Positions 10,120 through 22,201 of a DNA stretch of 64,000 nucleotides are shown piece by piece. The stretch is from Tetradesmus obliquus (taxonomy: Eukaryota > Chlorophyta > Chlorophyceae > Sphaeropleales > Scenedesmaceae): assembly GCA_030272155.1 (NCBI GenBank), contig CP126198.1:2418001-2482000 (forward strand), in the 5' to 3' direction. The notes under the pieces are model-generated. The model made no database searches. It had not been told where the DNA came from and saw nothing but the letters and a program-made list of their open reading frames with translations. A program made the position numbers and the translations under genes. Position 1 is the stretch's first letter, and each line of letters begins with the position of its first letter.

Positions 10120-12323
10120 TCAGCGCTGGTCTTTCCTGGGGTAGTCGCCAGCAGTGCCGCGGCGCTGCTTCCCGTCTCGGCACACACAAAGACTCCTCTT
10201 GCGGCTGCGCACCATGTTCCACAAATCTGGCAGCTTCAATACATCAGCCATGACAGATGCAGCTGTGATCTTCATAAAGGTGTTGTACAGGCCGTGCTGC
10301 AGGTCTCGCGGCTTCACATCAGCACCACCCAGCTGGCAGCTGTTATACAAGTAGTTGCGGAAGGCTGCTTTGAGGCTGCCAAATGCATGTTCAATGGGCT
10401 TGTTGAAATCTGGGGAGTAGGGTGCAAAGTGCAGCAGTTGATCTTCATTGATGCCACCTGCAACCAACATCTGTAGGCCATCCTTCCCCAGGTGAACACT
10501 TGGGTTGTCAAAGATGTACAGCGGCGTAGTGCCGCGCTGCGCCTGCTGTTGGTTGGCTATGTCTTTGATCTCCATCATGCAGTGAACAAACTCCAGCTGA
10601 GTCATGCTCTTGGCCTGCTGGGTTGGTTTGTCCTTCAACTGCAGGTGCAAGAATTGCCGGATTGGCAGCGCGCAGCCTTGTTAGCAGCGCAGGAGCGCAA
10701 CGCAGCGGTGTGGATGGATGCGATGGGACGCTTCTACATCAGGCTCAGTGCAGACAAGGTCAGATACATCACCAAGTCTATGAGGGGGCAGAGATTGTTC
10801 TGGGGCTTGACTGGCTGCTTGCCAGGTGTGCAGCACTTCAAGTTCTGCGCGCCGCGTGCAGTCGCCACAGCAGCAGCGCTTCAGTGCAAGATGTGTGCAT
10901 GTGTGCTGGCTGATATGGTTGGCACATGCATGGGCTACATGCACACAAGCGAGGAGCAGCTGGTGTGCATGCTGTACTGGTTAGGCACCAGCAGCAGTAT
11001 GTGTGCTCAGGTAGCAGTGGACTGGTGGGATGGGCGGATTGATTTCCTCCATGCACAGCACAACATGCTGATTCAAGCTGATGGCTCATGTCATGACAAG
11101 GGTTATTACAGCAGCAGCAGGCAGCTGGTGCTGGAGCGCGACTTTGAGTTCTGCGCTGCAGCATATGACAACTGGCTGCAGCCAGGGGGCAGTGTGCTGC
11201 GCGTGAGCATGCGCGGATGTGACATGCACCAATCCTTGCACATTGGTTTCCAGCTTGCTGCTGCAGGTGGTGTCATTGTACTGTCACCAAGTTACTCTGC
11301 TGTTATGTTCACAGCAGAGGACGGGCAGCGCTGCAGCTTCACTACAGCACTAAAAAAAGCACTGCGGGACTGTTACTACACAGTACAGCAGGGCTGGCAT
11401 GTCTTTCAATGGCAGGCGCCTGCGCAGTAGCAGCGCACACTCACCATGTACGGTACATTGAGGTTGCCAACATGGTCCTTGTTGTCTGTTGTGCCGGTGA
11501 CAAACTTGCAGTAGACGGGCCCGTGCACAGCGTTGACGGCGCAGACAAAGTGCAACTTGACCGGCTCTGCGTCCTTGCCCTTGCGCATCCATTTGCATGG
11601 CAGCACAGCATGCACGTTTTCATCGTGTGCATCACAATAGACCTTGACGGAGCCGCCTGCCAGGTCTGACATCCAGAATTTGCACTCATCAATGAAATAT
11701 ATGCGCTGCAGCATGTCGGGGTCACTTTGGTACTTCTGCCACAGCGCCGCAGCTGCTGCCTTTCGCCTTTGTTTCTGTATCTTTGTCAAGTCCAGCTTCA
11801 CATCTATTCTCCTGCGCACCAGGTCGGGGTCAGCCCATTTCATGTACTTCAGCAGTCTCTTGGGTGTGATGTTGTAGTCAGTGCACAGCTGGCGCAGTGT
11901 GTCATTTTCCTGACATGCGACTTCGATTGAAGTCCACCACACGTGCACATCAACCTTTCTCTTTGATTCTGCAGATGGGTAGGCCTTTACCACCTTGCCA
12001 GCCTTGAATATTGTGCTGGCATGGAAGGCGACAGCATGTGGGACATTTGAGGGCCTGCCGCCATGCTTGGGTGTAGCCACTGTGCCGTTTGCTGTGAAGT
12101 TCTTGTGATGAAGTTTGCAGAACAGGTTCAGGTCCCCGTGTACCTCCTTGGCGTAGTCAGGGTACTGCTCTCTGTAATAATATGCGGGCGTAAACTTTTC
12201 GTCAGCTGTGGTCAAAGCCATTATCACACACACCACCGCCGCCACCCTCATGGCCGTGGTGCTGCGGTTGCTCTTCCATCCTGAAGGGTGCTTGCGCACC
12301 ATGGACAGCCCCCCTGCAGGCAT
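10120..12323 (-). CDS. DDE transposase, copy 3
   Basis: Exons 12323-11445 and 10638-10120. Intact and identical to copy 1. This is the only copy in the array whose upstream region is not interrupted by B. Confidence 0.88.
10714..11430 (+). CDS. Intron-nested antisense nuclease-like protein, copy 3
   Basis: Identical to 2154-2870, nested in intron 10639-11444. Confidence 0.55.
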   Translation: MDAMGRFYIRLSADKVRYITKSMRGQRLFWGLTGCLPGVQHFKFCAPRAVATAAALQCKMCACVLADMVGTCMGYMHTSEEQLVCMLYWLGTSSSMCAQVAVDWWDGRIDFLHAQHNMLIQADGSCHDKGYYSSSRQLVLERDFEFCAAAYDNWLQPGGSVLRVSMRGCDMHQSLHIGFQLAAAGGVIVLSPSYSAVMFTAEDGQRCSFTTALKKALRDCYYTVQQGWHVFQWQAPAQ

Positions 12324-12419
12324 GAATCCAAAACATATGGATATGTTAGCTGTGCTTCTAGCAGCAGTGTGAACAGAAGTAACTGGTCAGGTCAAACAAC
12401 AGCCTGCGGCATCATGGAG

Positions 12420-12450
12420 TTTGACCGGTCTCAGAGACTGTAATTGCATG
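12420..12450. other. A-A junction without B (empty-site-like)
   Basis: Here the sequence reads GGTCTCAG|AGACTG. At the filled sites the same flanks enclose B (GGTCT-CAGCTGGG...CCCAGCTG-AGACTG). Relative to a simple GGTCT/AGACTG join, three bases (CAG, the terminal bases of B) remain. That fits either an excision footprint or an original empty site. Confidence 0.8.
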
Positions 12451-12676
12451 CCAGCCTTTGCTGCAGCAGTTCTTAGCCTGCACTGCATCCCTTCTGTTGC
12501 TGTTCCTGGACTTGGTGCCTGAAGTGCACACCTACCTTTTTATGCTATGGCTGATGTGCTCCTGCTGCTGCTGGGTATGCAGCTGATTTTACTGCGGCAG
12601 TAGCACTGTTTGCAATCTATGATATCTGCCTGGGCAGGAGCAGCAGCAGCAGCAGACGACAGGAAACGTTACAGCT

Positions 12677-13207
12677 ATGTGTGCTTTGAATCACGGTGGC
12701 ATGTGCTTTTCAACTGCAGTTGTTGGTGGGCGTGACAGCAGCAGCATGTGCCAGCAGGTGCCTCACTGCTGCTACCTAATTTTTTTGCGAAGGCTTTCAG
12801 TACAGCGCTGTGTTCAACGTCGTTTAATGTTCATTCCAAATTGTTTACAGGTGCTGCAGCAACGCGATCGAGCTGCAGTGCTCTGGACATCCGTGTTGAC
12901 CCGTCAGGCTCACCTGCAACGTGGGCTTGCGAGGGCCCTTCAGGATTGGTTTTCTGCCTCAACCAAAGGTACGTTGCATAATGTGTCGACGATGATGAGT
13001 TGGCAGCGTGGCAGCTGTGTGGCTCGGAGCAGGCTTGTTTCAGGGCACCTTTCCGTCTTGAAGTTCTTCACCATACCGCAGTTTATTTCGGCTCGAGCCA
13101 TGCTTAAATCAATCATCAAATATAAAAGTTAATTTACCGCAAGGTTTCTTGCAGGCTCCGTGCATAAAGCTTGGCAGGCCAACAGTCGTCACAACTCACG
13201 CGAGTGA
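12677..13207 (+). CDS. Candidate small companion gene, copy 4
   Basis: Same as 555-1085; exons 12677-12968 and 13155-13207. Confidence 0.35.
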
Positions 13208-13681
13208 CAGCAGCAGGAGCCATGTTCAAGAGCTACGAGCGTAGTTGAATTATGCCAGGAATTTTTCCGTTACATTCGGCAATTCAGCATGACTGCAAAT
13301 GCCTGTATGTGAAATGGCCACCAAGTGCCTTGCTGCCTTGCAGCAGTTGTTTGAAGCAGGAACCACTCCTGACAAGTCTGAGCACCAAAGCACAACATCC
13401 ACATGTAGTTTACTCATACCATAAGCTTCTGAACATGCCATTTCGTTCCCACACTCGCTCTCAGGTGAACACCAGGAAGTAACCACCCTACAGCAGCATG
13501 GTGCCAGCACCTCCCAAGCCCCGGGCGGTGCGAACATGCAGGACGGCGACAAGCGCAGGTGCCCTCAAACAGGTGAGCTCAAGGGCTCTCTGAGTGACAC
13601 CCTGTGCACTGCTGGCTAGCCATCTTGCATGCAGCTGACAGCCACAATCCCTACATGCCATGCAGCAGCACAACAGCAGAC

Positions 13682-15885
13682 TCAGCGCTGGTCTTTCCTG
13701 GGGTAGTCGCCAGCAGTGCCGCGGCGCTGCTTCCCGTCTCGGCACACACAAAGACTCCTCTTGCGGCTGCGCACCATGTTCCACAAATCTGGCAGCTTCA
13801 ATACATCAGCCATGACAGATGCAGCTGTGATCTTCATAAAGGTGTTGTACAGGCCGTGCTGCAGGTCTCGCGGCTTCACATCAGCACCACCCAGCTGGCA
13901 GCTGTTATACAAGTAGTTGCGGAAGGCTGCTTTGAGGCTGCCAAATGCATGTTCAATGGGCTTGTTGAAATCTGGGGAGTAGGGTGCAAAGTGCAGCAGT
14001 TGATCTTCATTGATGCCACCTGCAACCAACATCTGTAGGCCATCCTTCCCCAGGTGAACACTTGGGTTGTCAAAGATGTACAGCGGCGTAGTGCCGCGCT
14101 GCGCCTGCTGTTGGTTGGCTATGTCTTTGATCTCCATCATGCAGTGAACAAACTCCAGCTGAGTCATGCTCTTGGCCTGCTGGGTTGGTTTGTCCTTCAA
14201 CTGCAGGTGCAAGAATTGCCGGATTGGCAGCGCGCAGCCTTGTTAGCAGCGCAGGAGCGCAACGCAGCGGTGTGGATGGATGCGATGGGACGCTTCTACA
14301 TCAGGCTCAGTGCAGACAAGGTCAGATACATCACCAAGTCTATGAGGGGGCAGAGATTGTTCTGGGGCTTGACTGGCTGCTTGCCAGGTGTGCAGCACTT
14401 CAAGTTCTGCGCGCCGCGTGCAGTCGCCACAGCAGCAGCGCTTCAGTGCAAGATGTGTGCATGTGTGCTGGCTGATATGGTTGGCACATGCATGGGCTAC
14501 ATGCACACAAGCGAGGAGCAGCTGGTGTGCATGCTGTACTGGTTAGGCACCAGCAGCAGTATGTGTGCTCAGGTAGCAGTGGACTGGTGGGATGGGCGGA
14601 TTGATTTCCTCCATGCACAGCACAACATGCTGATTCAAGCTGATGGCTCATGTCATGACAAGGGTTATTACAGCAGCAGCAGGCAGCTGGTGCTGGAGCG
14701 CGACTTTGAGTTCTGCGCTGCAGCATATGACAACTGGCTGCAGCCAGGGGGCAGTGTGCTGCGCGTGAGCATGCGCGGATGTGACATGCACCAATCCTTG
14801 CACATTGGTTTCCAGCTTGCTGCTGCAGGTGGTGTCATTGTACTGTCACCAAGTTACTCTGCTGTTATGTTCACAGCAGAGGACGGGCAGCGCTGCAGCT
14901 TCACTACAGCACTAAAAAAAGCACTGCGGGACTGTTACTACACAGTACAGCAGGGCTGGCATGTCTTTCAATGGCAGGCGCCTGCGCAGTAGCAGCGCAC
15001 ACTCACCATGTACGGTACATTGAGGTTGCCAACATGGTCCTTGTTGTCTGTTGTGCCGGTGACAAACTTGCAGTAGACGGGCCCGTGCACAGCGTTGACG
15101 GCGCAGACAAAGTGCAACTTGACCGGCTCTGCGTCCTTGCCCTTGCGCATCCATTTGCATGGCAGCACAGCATGCACGTTTTCATCGTGTGCATCACAAT
15201 AGACCTTGACGGAGCCGCCTGCCAGGTCTGACATCCAGAATTTGCACTCATCAATGAAATATATGCGCTGCAGCATGTCGGGGTCACTTTGGTACTTCTG
15301 CCACAGCGCCGCAGCTGCTGCCTTTCGCCTTTGTTTCTGTATCTTTGTCAAGTCCAGCTTCACATCTATTCTCCTGCGCACCAGGTCGGGGTCAGCCCAT
15401 TTCATGTACTTCAGCAGTCTCTTGGGTGTGATGTTGTAGTCAGTGCACAGCTGGCGCAGTGTGTCATTTTCCTGACATGCGACTTCGATTGAAGTCCACC
15501 ACACGTGCACATCAACCTTTCTCTTTGATTCTGCAGATGGGTAGGCCTTTACCACCTTGCCAGCCTTGAATATTGTGCTGGCATGGAAGGCGACAGCATG
15601 TGGGACATTTGAGGGCCTGCCGCCATGCTTGGGTGTAGCCACTGTGCCGTTTGCTGTGAAGTTCTTGTGATGAAGTTTGCAGAACAGGTTCAGGTCCCCG
15701 TGTACCTCCTTGGCGTAGTCAGGGTACTGCTCTCTGTAATAATATGCGGGCGTAAACTTTTCGTCAGCTGTGGTCAAAGCCATTATCACACACACCACCG
15801 CCGCCACCCTCATGGCCGTGGTGCTGCGGTTGCTCTTCCATCCTGAAGGGTGCTTGCGCACCATGGACAGCCCCCCTGCAGGCAT
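13682..15885 (-). CDS. DDE transposase, copy 4
   Basis: Exons 15885-15007 and 14200-13682. Intact and identical to copy 1. Confidence 0.88.
14276..14992 (+). CDS. Intron-nested antisense nuclease-like protein, copy 4
   Basis: Identical to 2154-2870, nested in intron 14201-15006. Confidence 0.55.
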   Translation: MDAMGRFYIRLSADKVRYITKSMRGQRLFWGLTGCLPGVQHFKFCAPRAVATAAALQCKMCACVLADMVGTCMGYMHTSEEQLVCMLYWLGTSSSMCAQVAVDWWDGRIDFLHAQHNMLIQADGSCHDKGYYSSSRQLVLERDFEFCAAAYDNWLQPGGSVLRVSMRGCDMHQSLHIGFQLAAAGGVIVLSPSYSAVMFTAEDGQRCSFTTALKKALRDCYYTVQQGWHVFQWQAPAQ

Positions 15886-15993
15886 GAATCCAAAACATAT
15901 GGATATGTTAGCTGTGCTTCTAGCAGCAGTGTGAACAGAAGTAACTGGTCAGGTCAAACAACAGCCTGCGGCATCATGGAGTTTGACCGGTCT

Positions 15994-16714
15994 CAGCTGG
16001 GCATGGTACAAATGTAGCGAACAAGTGGCCTACATATAAATGTCAAGCTTTCAACGACGAATCTAAATCAATTTGAGCTGTTAGCAGTGGCACAGTGTGC
16101 TGCAAGAAAAGTGCTAAAACACGTTGCCCTGAAGTGCCCCGACTCGGCTGTTACATATGTTAACTTGCGCTGTAGAGTGTTGCTGTGGGTGCTGCTGCCT
16201 GCAACATGTTTTGATGTGTATTGTAATTCTTCTGGGCTTCCCTTGCTGGCTGATCAGGCACTGCAGTTCTGGTGTGCCAAGTGCCCTGCCGCTGCTGTTG
16301 CGCTCTGCTGCTTGGCGCTGTGCGCTGCACATACAGTTTCAACTGTCATATCTGTGACATACTGCGCAACACCGCTTCAGGCCCACCGGCAGCTGCTGCG
16401 CGCGTGCAGCTAGTGTGGCTGCACAGAGTTTGTTGAGTACTAGTATTCTACACAGTTTCCTGCAAACATCCTTCTTGTGTGATCAAGGCGAATTCTGGAG
16501 CTCAAAATTACTAGCAGTTTGGAGCTGCTGCTGCTGGCAGGTGAGGCCCTGCTGTGCAGTTGGGATGCAAGCAAACCAAAGCAGCAGCACTGGCAGCTGT
16601 GCCTTACTGTGCCTGCCACATACAGCAGGTTGCTATGCCAGCATGGCTGTCTGCTTGCAAGCTGTGTTGATTTGTTGCAAAATGCAGATGCTGCGTTTGT
16701 ACCATGCCCAGCTG
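15994..16714. mobile_element. B element, copy 4
   Basis: Terminal repeats at 15994-16012 and 16696-16714. Same sequence as copy 3 by eye. Confidence 0.75.
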
Positions 16715-16956
16715 AGACTGTAATTGCATGCCAGCCTTTGCTGCAGCAGTTCTTAGCCTGCACTGCATCCCTTCTGTTGCTGTTCCTGGACTTGGTGCCT
16801 GAAGTGCACACCTACCTTTTTATGCTATGGCTGATGTGCTCCTGCTGCTGCTGGGTATGCAGCTGATTTTACTGCGGCAGTAGCACTGTTTGCAATCTAT
16901 GATATCTGCCTGGGCAGGAGCAGCAGCAGCAGCAGACGACAGGAAACGTTACAGCT

Positions 16957-17487
16957 ATGTGTGCTTTGAATCACGGTGGCATGTGCTTTTCAACTGCAGT
17001 TGTTGGTGGGCGTGACAGCAGCAGCATGTGCCAGCAGGTGCCTCACTGCTGCTACCTAATTTTTTTGCGAAGGCTTTCAGTACAGCGCTGTGTTCAACGT
17101 CGTTTAATGTTCATTCCAAATTGTTTACAGGTGCTGCAGCAACGCGATCGAGCTGCAGTGCTCTGGACATCCGTGTTGACCCGTCAGGCTCACCTGCAAC
17201 GTGGGCTTGCGAGGGCCCTTCAGGATTGGTTTTCTGCCTCAACCAAAGGTACGTTGCATAATGTGTCGACGATGATGAGTTGGCAGCGTGGCAGCTGTGT
17301 GGCTCGGAGCAGGCTTGTTTCAGGGCACCTTTCCGTCTTGAAGTTCTTCACCATACCGCAGTTTATTTCGGCTCGAGCCATGCTTAAATCAATCATCAAA
17401 TATAAAAGTTAATTTACCGCAAGGTTTCTTGCAGGCTCCGTGCATAAAGCTTGGCAGGCCAACAGTCGTCACAACTCACGCGAGTGA
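16957..17487 (+). CDS. Candidate small companion gene, copy 5
   Basis: Same as 555-1085; exons 16957-17248 and 17435-17487. Confidence 0.35.
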
Positions 17488-17961
17488 CAGCAGCAGGAGC
17501 CATGTTCAAGAGCTACGAGCGTAGTTGAATTATGCCAGGAATTTTTCCGTTACATTCGGCAATTCAGCATGACTGCAAATGCCTGTATGTGAAATGGCCA
17601 CCAAGTGCCTTGCTGCCTTGCAGCAGTTGTTTGAAGCAGGAACCACTCCTGACAAGTCTGAGCACCAAAGCACAACATCCACATGTAGTTTACTCATACC
17701 ATAAGCTTCTGAACATGCCATTTCGTTCCCACACTCGCTCTCAGGTGAACACCAGGAAGTAACCACCCTACAGCAGCATGGTGCCAGCACCTCCCAAGCC
17801 CCGGGCGGTGCGAACATGCAGGACGGCGACAAGCGCAGGTGCCCTCAAACAGGTGAGCTCAAGGGCTCTCTGAGTGACACCCTGTGCACTGCTGGCTAGC
17901 CATCTTGCATGCAGCTGACAGCCACAATCCCTACATGCCATGCAGCAGCACAACAGCAGAC

Positions 17962-20165
17962 TCAGCGCTGGTCTTTCCTGGGGTAGTCGCCAGCAGTGCC
18001 GCGGCGCTGCTTCCCGTCTCGGCACACACAAAGACTCCTCTTGCGGCTGCGCACCATGTTCCACAAATCTGGCAGCTTCAATACATCAGCCATGACAGAT
18101 GCAGCTGTGATCTTCATAAAGGTGTTGTACAGGCCGTGCTGCAGGTCTCGCGGCTTCACATCAGCACCACCCAGCTGGCAGCTGTTATACAAGTAGTTGC
18201 GGAAGGCTGCTTTGAGGCTGCCAAATGCATGTTCAATGGGCTTGTTGAAATCTGGGGAGTAGGGTGCAAAGTGCAGCAGTTGATCTTCATTGATGCCACC
18301 TGCAACCAACATCTGTAGGCCATCCTTCCCCAGGTGAACACTTGGGTTGTCAAAGATGTACAGCGGCGTAGTGCCGCGCTGCGCCTGCTGTTGGTTGGCT
18401 ATGTCTTTGATCTCCATCATGCAGTGAACAAACTCCAGCTGAGTCATGCTCTTGGCCTGCTGGGTTGGTTTGTCCTTCAACTGCAGGTGCAAGAATTGCC
18501 GGATTGGCAGCGCGCAGCCTTGTTAGCAGCGCAGGAGCGCAACGCAGCGGTGTGGATGGATGCGATGGGACGCTTCTACATCAGGCTCAGTGCAGACAAG
18601 GTCAGATACATCACCAAGTCTATGAGGGGGCAGAGATTGTTCTGGGGCTTGACTGGCTGCTTGCCAGGTGTGCAGCACTTCAAGTTCTGCGCGCCGCGTG
18701 CAGTCGCCACAGCAGCAGCGCTTCAGTGCAAGATGTGTGCATGTGTGCTGGCTGATATGGTTGGCACATGCATGGGCTACATGCACACAAGCGAGGAGCA
18801 GCTGGTGTGCATGCTGTACTGGTTAGGCACCAGCAGCAGTATGTGTGCTCAGGTAGCAGTGGACTGGTGGGATGGGCGGATTGATTTCCTCCATGCACAG
18901 CACAACATGCTGATTCAAGCTGATGGCTCATGTCATGACAAGGGTTATTACAGCAGCAGCAGGCAGCTGGTGCTGGAGCGCGACTTTGAGTTCTGCGCTG
19001 CAGCATATGACAACTGGCTGCAGCCAGGGGGCAGTGTGCTGCGCGTGAGCATGCGCGGATGTGACATGCACCAATCCTTGCACATTGGTTTCCAGCTTGC
19101 TGCTGCAGGTGGTGTCATTGTACTGTCACCAAGTTACTCTGCTGTTATGTTCACAGCAGAGGACGGGCAGCGCTGCAGCTTCACTACAGCACTAAAAAAA
19201 GCACTGCGGGACTGTTACTACACAGTACAGCAGGGCTGGCATGTCTTTCAATGGCAGGCGCCTGCGCAGTAGCAGCGCACACTCACCATGTACGGTACAT
19301 TGAGGTTGCCAACATGGTCCTTGTTGTCTGTTGTGCCGGTGACAAACTTGCAGTAGACGGGCCCGTGCACAGCGTTGACGGCGCAGACAAAGTGCAACTT
19401 GACCGGCTCTGCGTCCTTGCCCTTGCGCATCCATTTGCATGGCAGCACAGCATGCACGTTTTCATCGTGTGCATCACAATAGACCTTGACGGAGCCGCCT
19501 GCCAGGTCTGACATCCAGAATTTGCACTCATCAATGAAATATATGCGCTGCAGCATGTCGGGGTCACTTTGGTACTTCTGCCACAGCGCCGCAGCTGCTG
19601 CCTTTCGCCTTTGTTTCTGTATCTTTGTCAAGTCCAGCTTCACATCTATTCTCCTGCGCACCAGGTCGGGGTCAGCCCATTTCATGTACTTCAGCAGTCT
19701 CTTGGGTGTGATGTTGTAGTCAGTGCACAGCTGGCGCAGTGTGTCATTTTCCTGACATGCGACTTCGATTGAAGTCCACCACACGTGCACATCAACCTTT
19801 CTCTTTGATTCTGCAGATGGGTAGGCCTTTACCACCTTGCCAGCCTTGAATATTGTGCTGGCATGGAAGGCGACAGCATGTGGGACATTTGAGGGCCTGC
19901 CGCCATGCTTGGGTGTAGCCACTGTGCCGTTTGCTGTGAAGTTCTTGTGATGAAGTTTGCAGAACAGGTTCAGGTCCCCGTGTACCTCCTTGGCGTAGTC
20001 AGGGTACTGCTCTCTGTAATAATATGCGGGCGTAAACTTTTCGTCAGCTGTGGTCAAAGCCATTATCACACACACCACCGCCGCCACCCTCATGGCCGTG
20101 GTGCTGCGGTTGCTCTTCCATCCTGAAGGGTGCTTGCGCACCATGGACAGCCCCCCTGCAGGCAT
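17962..20165 (-). CDS. DDE transposase, copy 5
   Basis: Exons 20165-19287 and 18480-17962. Intact and identical to copy 1. Confidence 0.88.
18556..19272 (+). CDS. Intron-nested antisense nuclease-like protein, copy 5
   Basis: Identical to 2154-2870, nested in intron 18481-19286. Confidence 0.55.
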   Translation: MDAMGRFYIRLSADKVRYITKSMRGQRLFWGLTGCLPGVQHFKFCAPRAVATAAALQCKMCACVLADMVGTCMGYMHTSEEQLVCMLYWLGTSSSMCAQVAVDWWDGRIDFLHAQHNMLIQADGSCHDKGYYSSSRQLVLERDFEFCAAAYDNWLQPGGSVLRVSMRGCDMHQSLHIGFQLAAAGGVIVLSPSYSAVMFTAEDGQRCSFTTALKKALRDCYYTVQQGWHVFQWQAPAQ

Positions 20166-20273
20166 GAATCCAAAACATATGGATATGTTAGCTGTGCTTC
20201 TAGCAGCAGTGTGAACAGAAGTAACTGGTCAGGTCAAACAACAGCCTGCGGCATCATGGAGTTTGACCGGTCT

Positions 20274-20994
20274 CAGCTGGGCATGGTACAAATGTAGCGA
20301 ACAAGTGGCCTACATATAAATGTCAAGCTTTCAACGACGAATCTAAATCAATTTGAGCTGTTAGCAGTGGCACAGTGTGCTGCAAGAAAAGTGCTAAAAC
20401 ACGTTGCCCTGAAGTGCCCCGACTCGGCTGTTACATATGTTAACTTGCGCTGTAGAGTGTTGCTGTGGGTGCTGCTGCCTGCAACATGTTTTGATGTGTA
20501 TTGTAATTCTTCTGGGCTTCCCTTGCTGGCTGATCAGGCACTGCAGTTCTGGTGTGCCAAGTGCCCTGCCGCTGCTGTTGCGCTCTGCTGCTTGGCGCTG
20601 TGCGCTGCACATACAGTTTCAACTGTCATATCTGTGACATACTGCGCAACACCGCTTCAGGCCCACCGGCAGCTGCTGCGCGCGTGCAGCTAGTGTGGCT
20701 GCACAGAGTTTGTTGAGTACTAGTATTCTACACAGTTTCCTGCAAACATCCTTCTTGTGTGATCAAGGCGAATTCTGGAGCTCAAAATTACTAGCAGTTT
20801 GGAGCTGCTGCTGCTGGCAGGTGAGGCCCTGCTGTGCAGTTGGGATGCAAGCAAACCAAAGCAGCAGCACTGGCAGCTGTGCCTTACTGTGCCTGCCACA
20901 TACAGCAGGTTGCTATGCCAGCATGGCTGTCTGCTTGCAAGCTGTGTTGATTTGTTGCAAAATGCAGATGCTGCGTTTGTACCATGCCCAGCTG
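20274..20994. mobile_element. B element, copy 5 (array edge)
   Basis: Left repeat at 20274-20292 and right repeat at 20976-20994. After its last base (CAGCTG) the sequence changes to unrelated DNA (TACGCGAC...) instead of the start of another A unit. Confidence 0.75.
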
Positions 20995-21694
20995 TACGCG
21001 ACACCACGCATCTCCCTCCGGAAGAGTTGAAATCTTCCTACGGGTACTAGTACCACTCCGTTCAAGTGACATGCTTGTGCAATCACCTCTATCAATGACG
21101 ATCGGCCTTTCTGCACTGTGTTCACTGCCGAGTGCCTAGTCGGAGCAAGCACACGCGGGGCGCCCATCGTGATCATTACGCGCTACAACGTCATCACGCC
21201 GCCAAGAAACAACTTTACGTCAACACAAAAACTGCAAACAAATGCCGCCGGCTAACACAATACACGCAGTTCCTGCTTGCAGTTGCGCATGCTGCACACG
21301 CGTGCTGTCGTAGCTGTATAGCATTGACAAACGCACACACAACATCACGACAAGCAGAGCGCCATCAGAGAATCCCTTACAGCAAAGCAATGGACAAGAT
21401 AGACTAGATTTATACAAGCAACGCATGACCGGCATGTTACCAACACCCAAAGCTGTTTTTCAAGATCTGGAGGGAGAGCAAAACATTGATCAACTGAGTT
21501 GTGACCACGCGCTGTAACCAATCTGCAACCTGCAACCTGCTTTGTTCAGCCAGCTTTGCTTGTGCTCAGAACTGTTGTTCCAACGACATTCGGTCAGCCT
21601 TAACGTGACCTACATATGCTCAAACAACCAGCTTATACCTGTCAAGCTGAAATAGGCATGCCCTGTTGGCAGTCCCTGCTGGTCTAGCCTCCAC

Positions 21695-21695
<1 letters not shown>
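20995..21695. other. Flanking DNA, no gene recognised
   Basis: About 700 bp of unique sequence between the array edge and the LINE tail. There are only short open frames without recognisable motifs. Confidence 0.6.
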
Positions 21696-21761
<66 letters not shown>

Positions 21762-21762
21762 T
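21696..21762 (-). repeat. (ATC)n microsatellite, LINE 3' tail
   Basis: About 22 uninterrupted ATC units. On the minus strand they follow the stop codon of the retrotransposon fragment by only about ten bases. This fits the simple-repeat 3' end found on many non-LTR retrotransposons. Confidence 0.8.
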
Positions 21763-21769
21763 TACCCAT

Positions 21770-22201
21770 TCAAGCCATAGCATCAACGTCATCGGCCCCG
21801 CACCCCTCTTGAGCGGAAAGAGAAGGGAGCACTCCTCCATAGTGTGTGCAACTATTGCGTACATCCCAAGCTTGGACAAGATACTTAGCAATACTCCTAG
21901 ATATCACTCGACACACACCCCTTCTACCCCAAATATCATCAGAAACAAAACGCAACAACTTGGTGGATGCATCAGTCAACGACAACACATTGCGCAATTT
22001 TTTCAGCGCCACCAGCAACATCACGCAAAACAGACCAAATCTCATCAAGCATAGTATCCCTCTGAGCAGAGTAGCGGGACAATAAAACATCAGATGTGAC
22101 AAACACTCAACACCCTGACCACAAGCATGACATGCTGTGTAAGAATCAGCTCTGCTGCCGCCATAACGACTGGTACGCTCATGCACGCAAAGACAGCCCA
22201 T
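21770..22201 (-). pseudogene. Non-LTR retrotransposon (LINE) ORF2 C-terminal fragment
   Basis: The 143-residue frame carries a CX2CX8HX4C zinc-knuckle motif (Cys-His-Ala-Cys ... His ... Cys at residues ~24-42), typical of the C-terminus of LINE reverse-transcriptase polyproteins. The reverse transcriptase and endonuclease domains are missing, so this is a 5'-truncated insertion. A stop codon precedes the frame at its upstream edge. The insertion borders an old A-like transposon remnant near 22258. I did not find an obvious target-site duplication. Confidence 0.6.

Larger units (their letters stand above)
8873..12434. mobile_element. A unit 3
   Basis: Third A unit. It is followed directly by A unit 4 with no B between them. 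Confidence 0.85.
12435..15996. mobile_element. A unit 4
   Basis: Fourth A unit, joined head-to-tail directly to unit 3. Confidence 0.85.
16715..20276. mobile_element. A unit 5
   Basis: Fifth and rightmost full A unit. Confidence 0.85.
1..20994. repeat. Tandem array of transposon units (A, 3562 bp; B, 721 bp)
   Basis: The same sequence recurs with a period of 4280 bp (A+B), except once where the period is 3562 bp (A alone). A units lie at 313-3874, 4593-8154, 8873-12434, 12435-15996 and 16715-20276. B copies lie between them, except at 12434/12435. The window opens inside a B copy, so the array continues to the left. The right edge is abrupt at 20994, the last base of B's terminal repeat. 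Copies look identical over A by eye; the few differences seen are in the B copy at 3872-4592, for example around 4025 and 4095-4107. I found no terminal inverted repeats for A itself, so its true ends may lie inside the unit as drawn. Confidence 0.97.

Noticed and set aside
1..20994. B as a long terminal repeat of an LTR retrotransposon with A as its interior.
   Set aside because: B does not begin TG and end CA, has inverted ends, and A encodes a DDE transposase with no reverse transcriptase, protease or primer-binding site.
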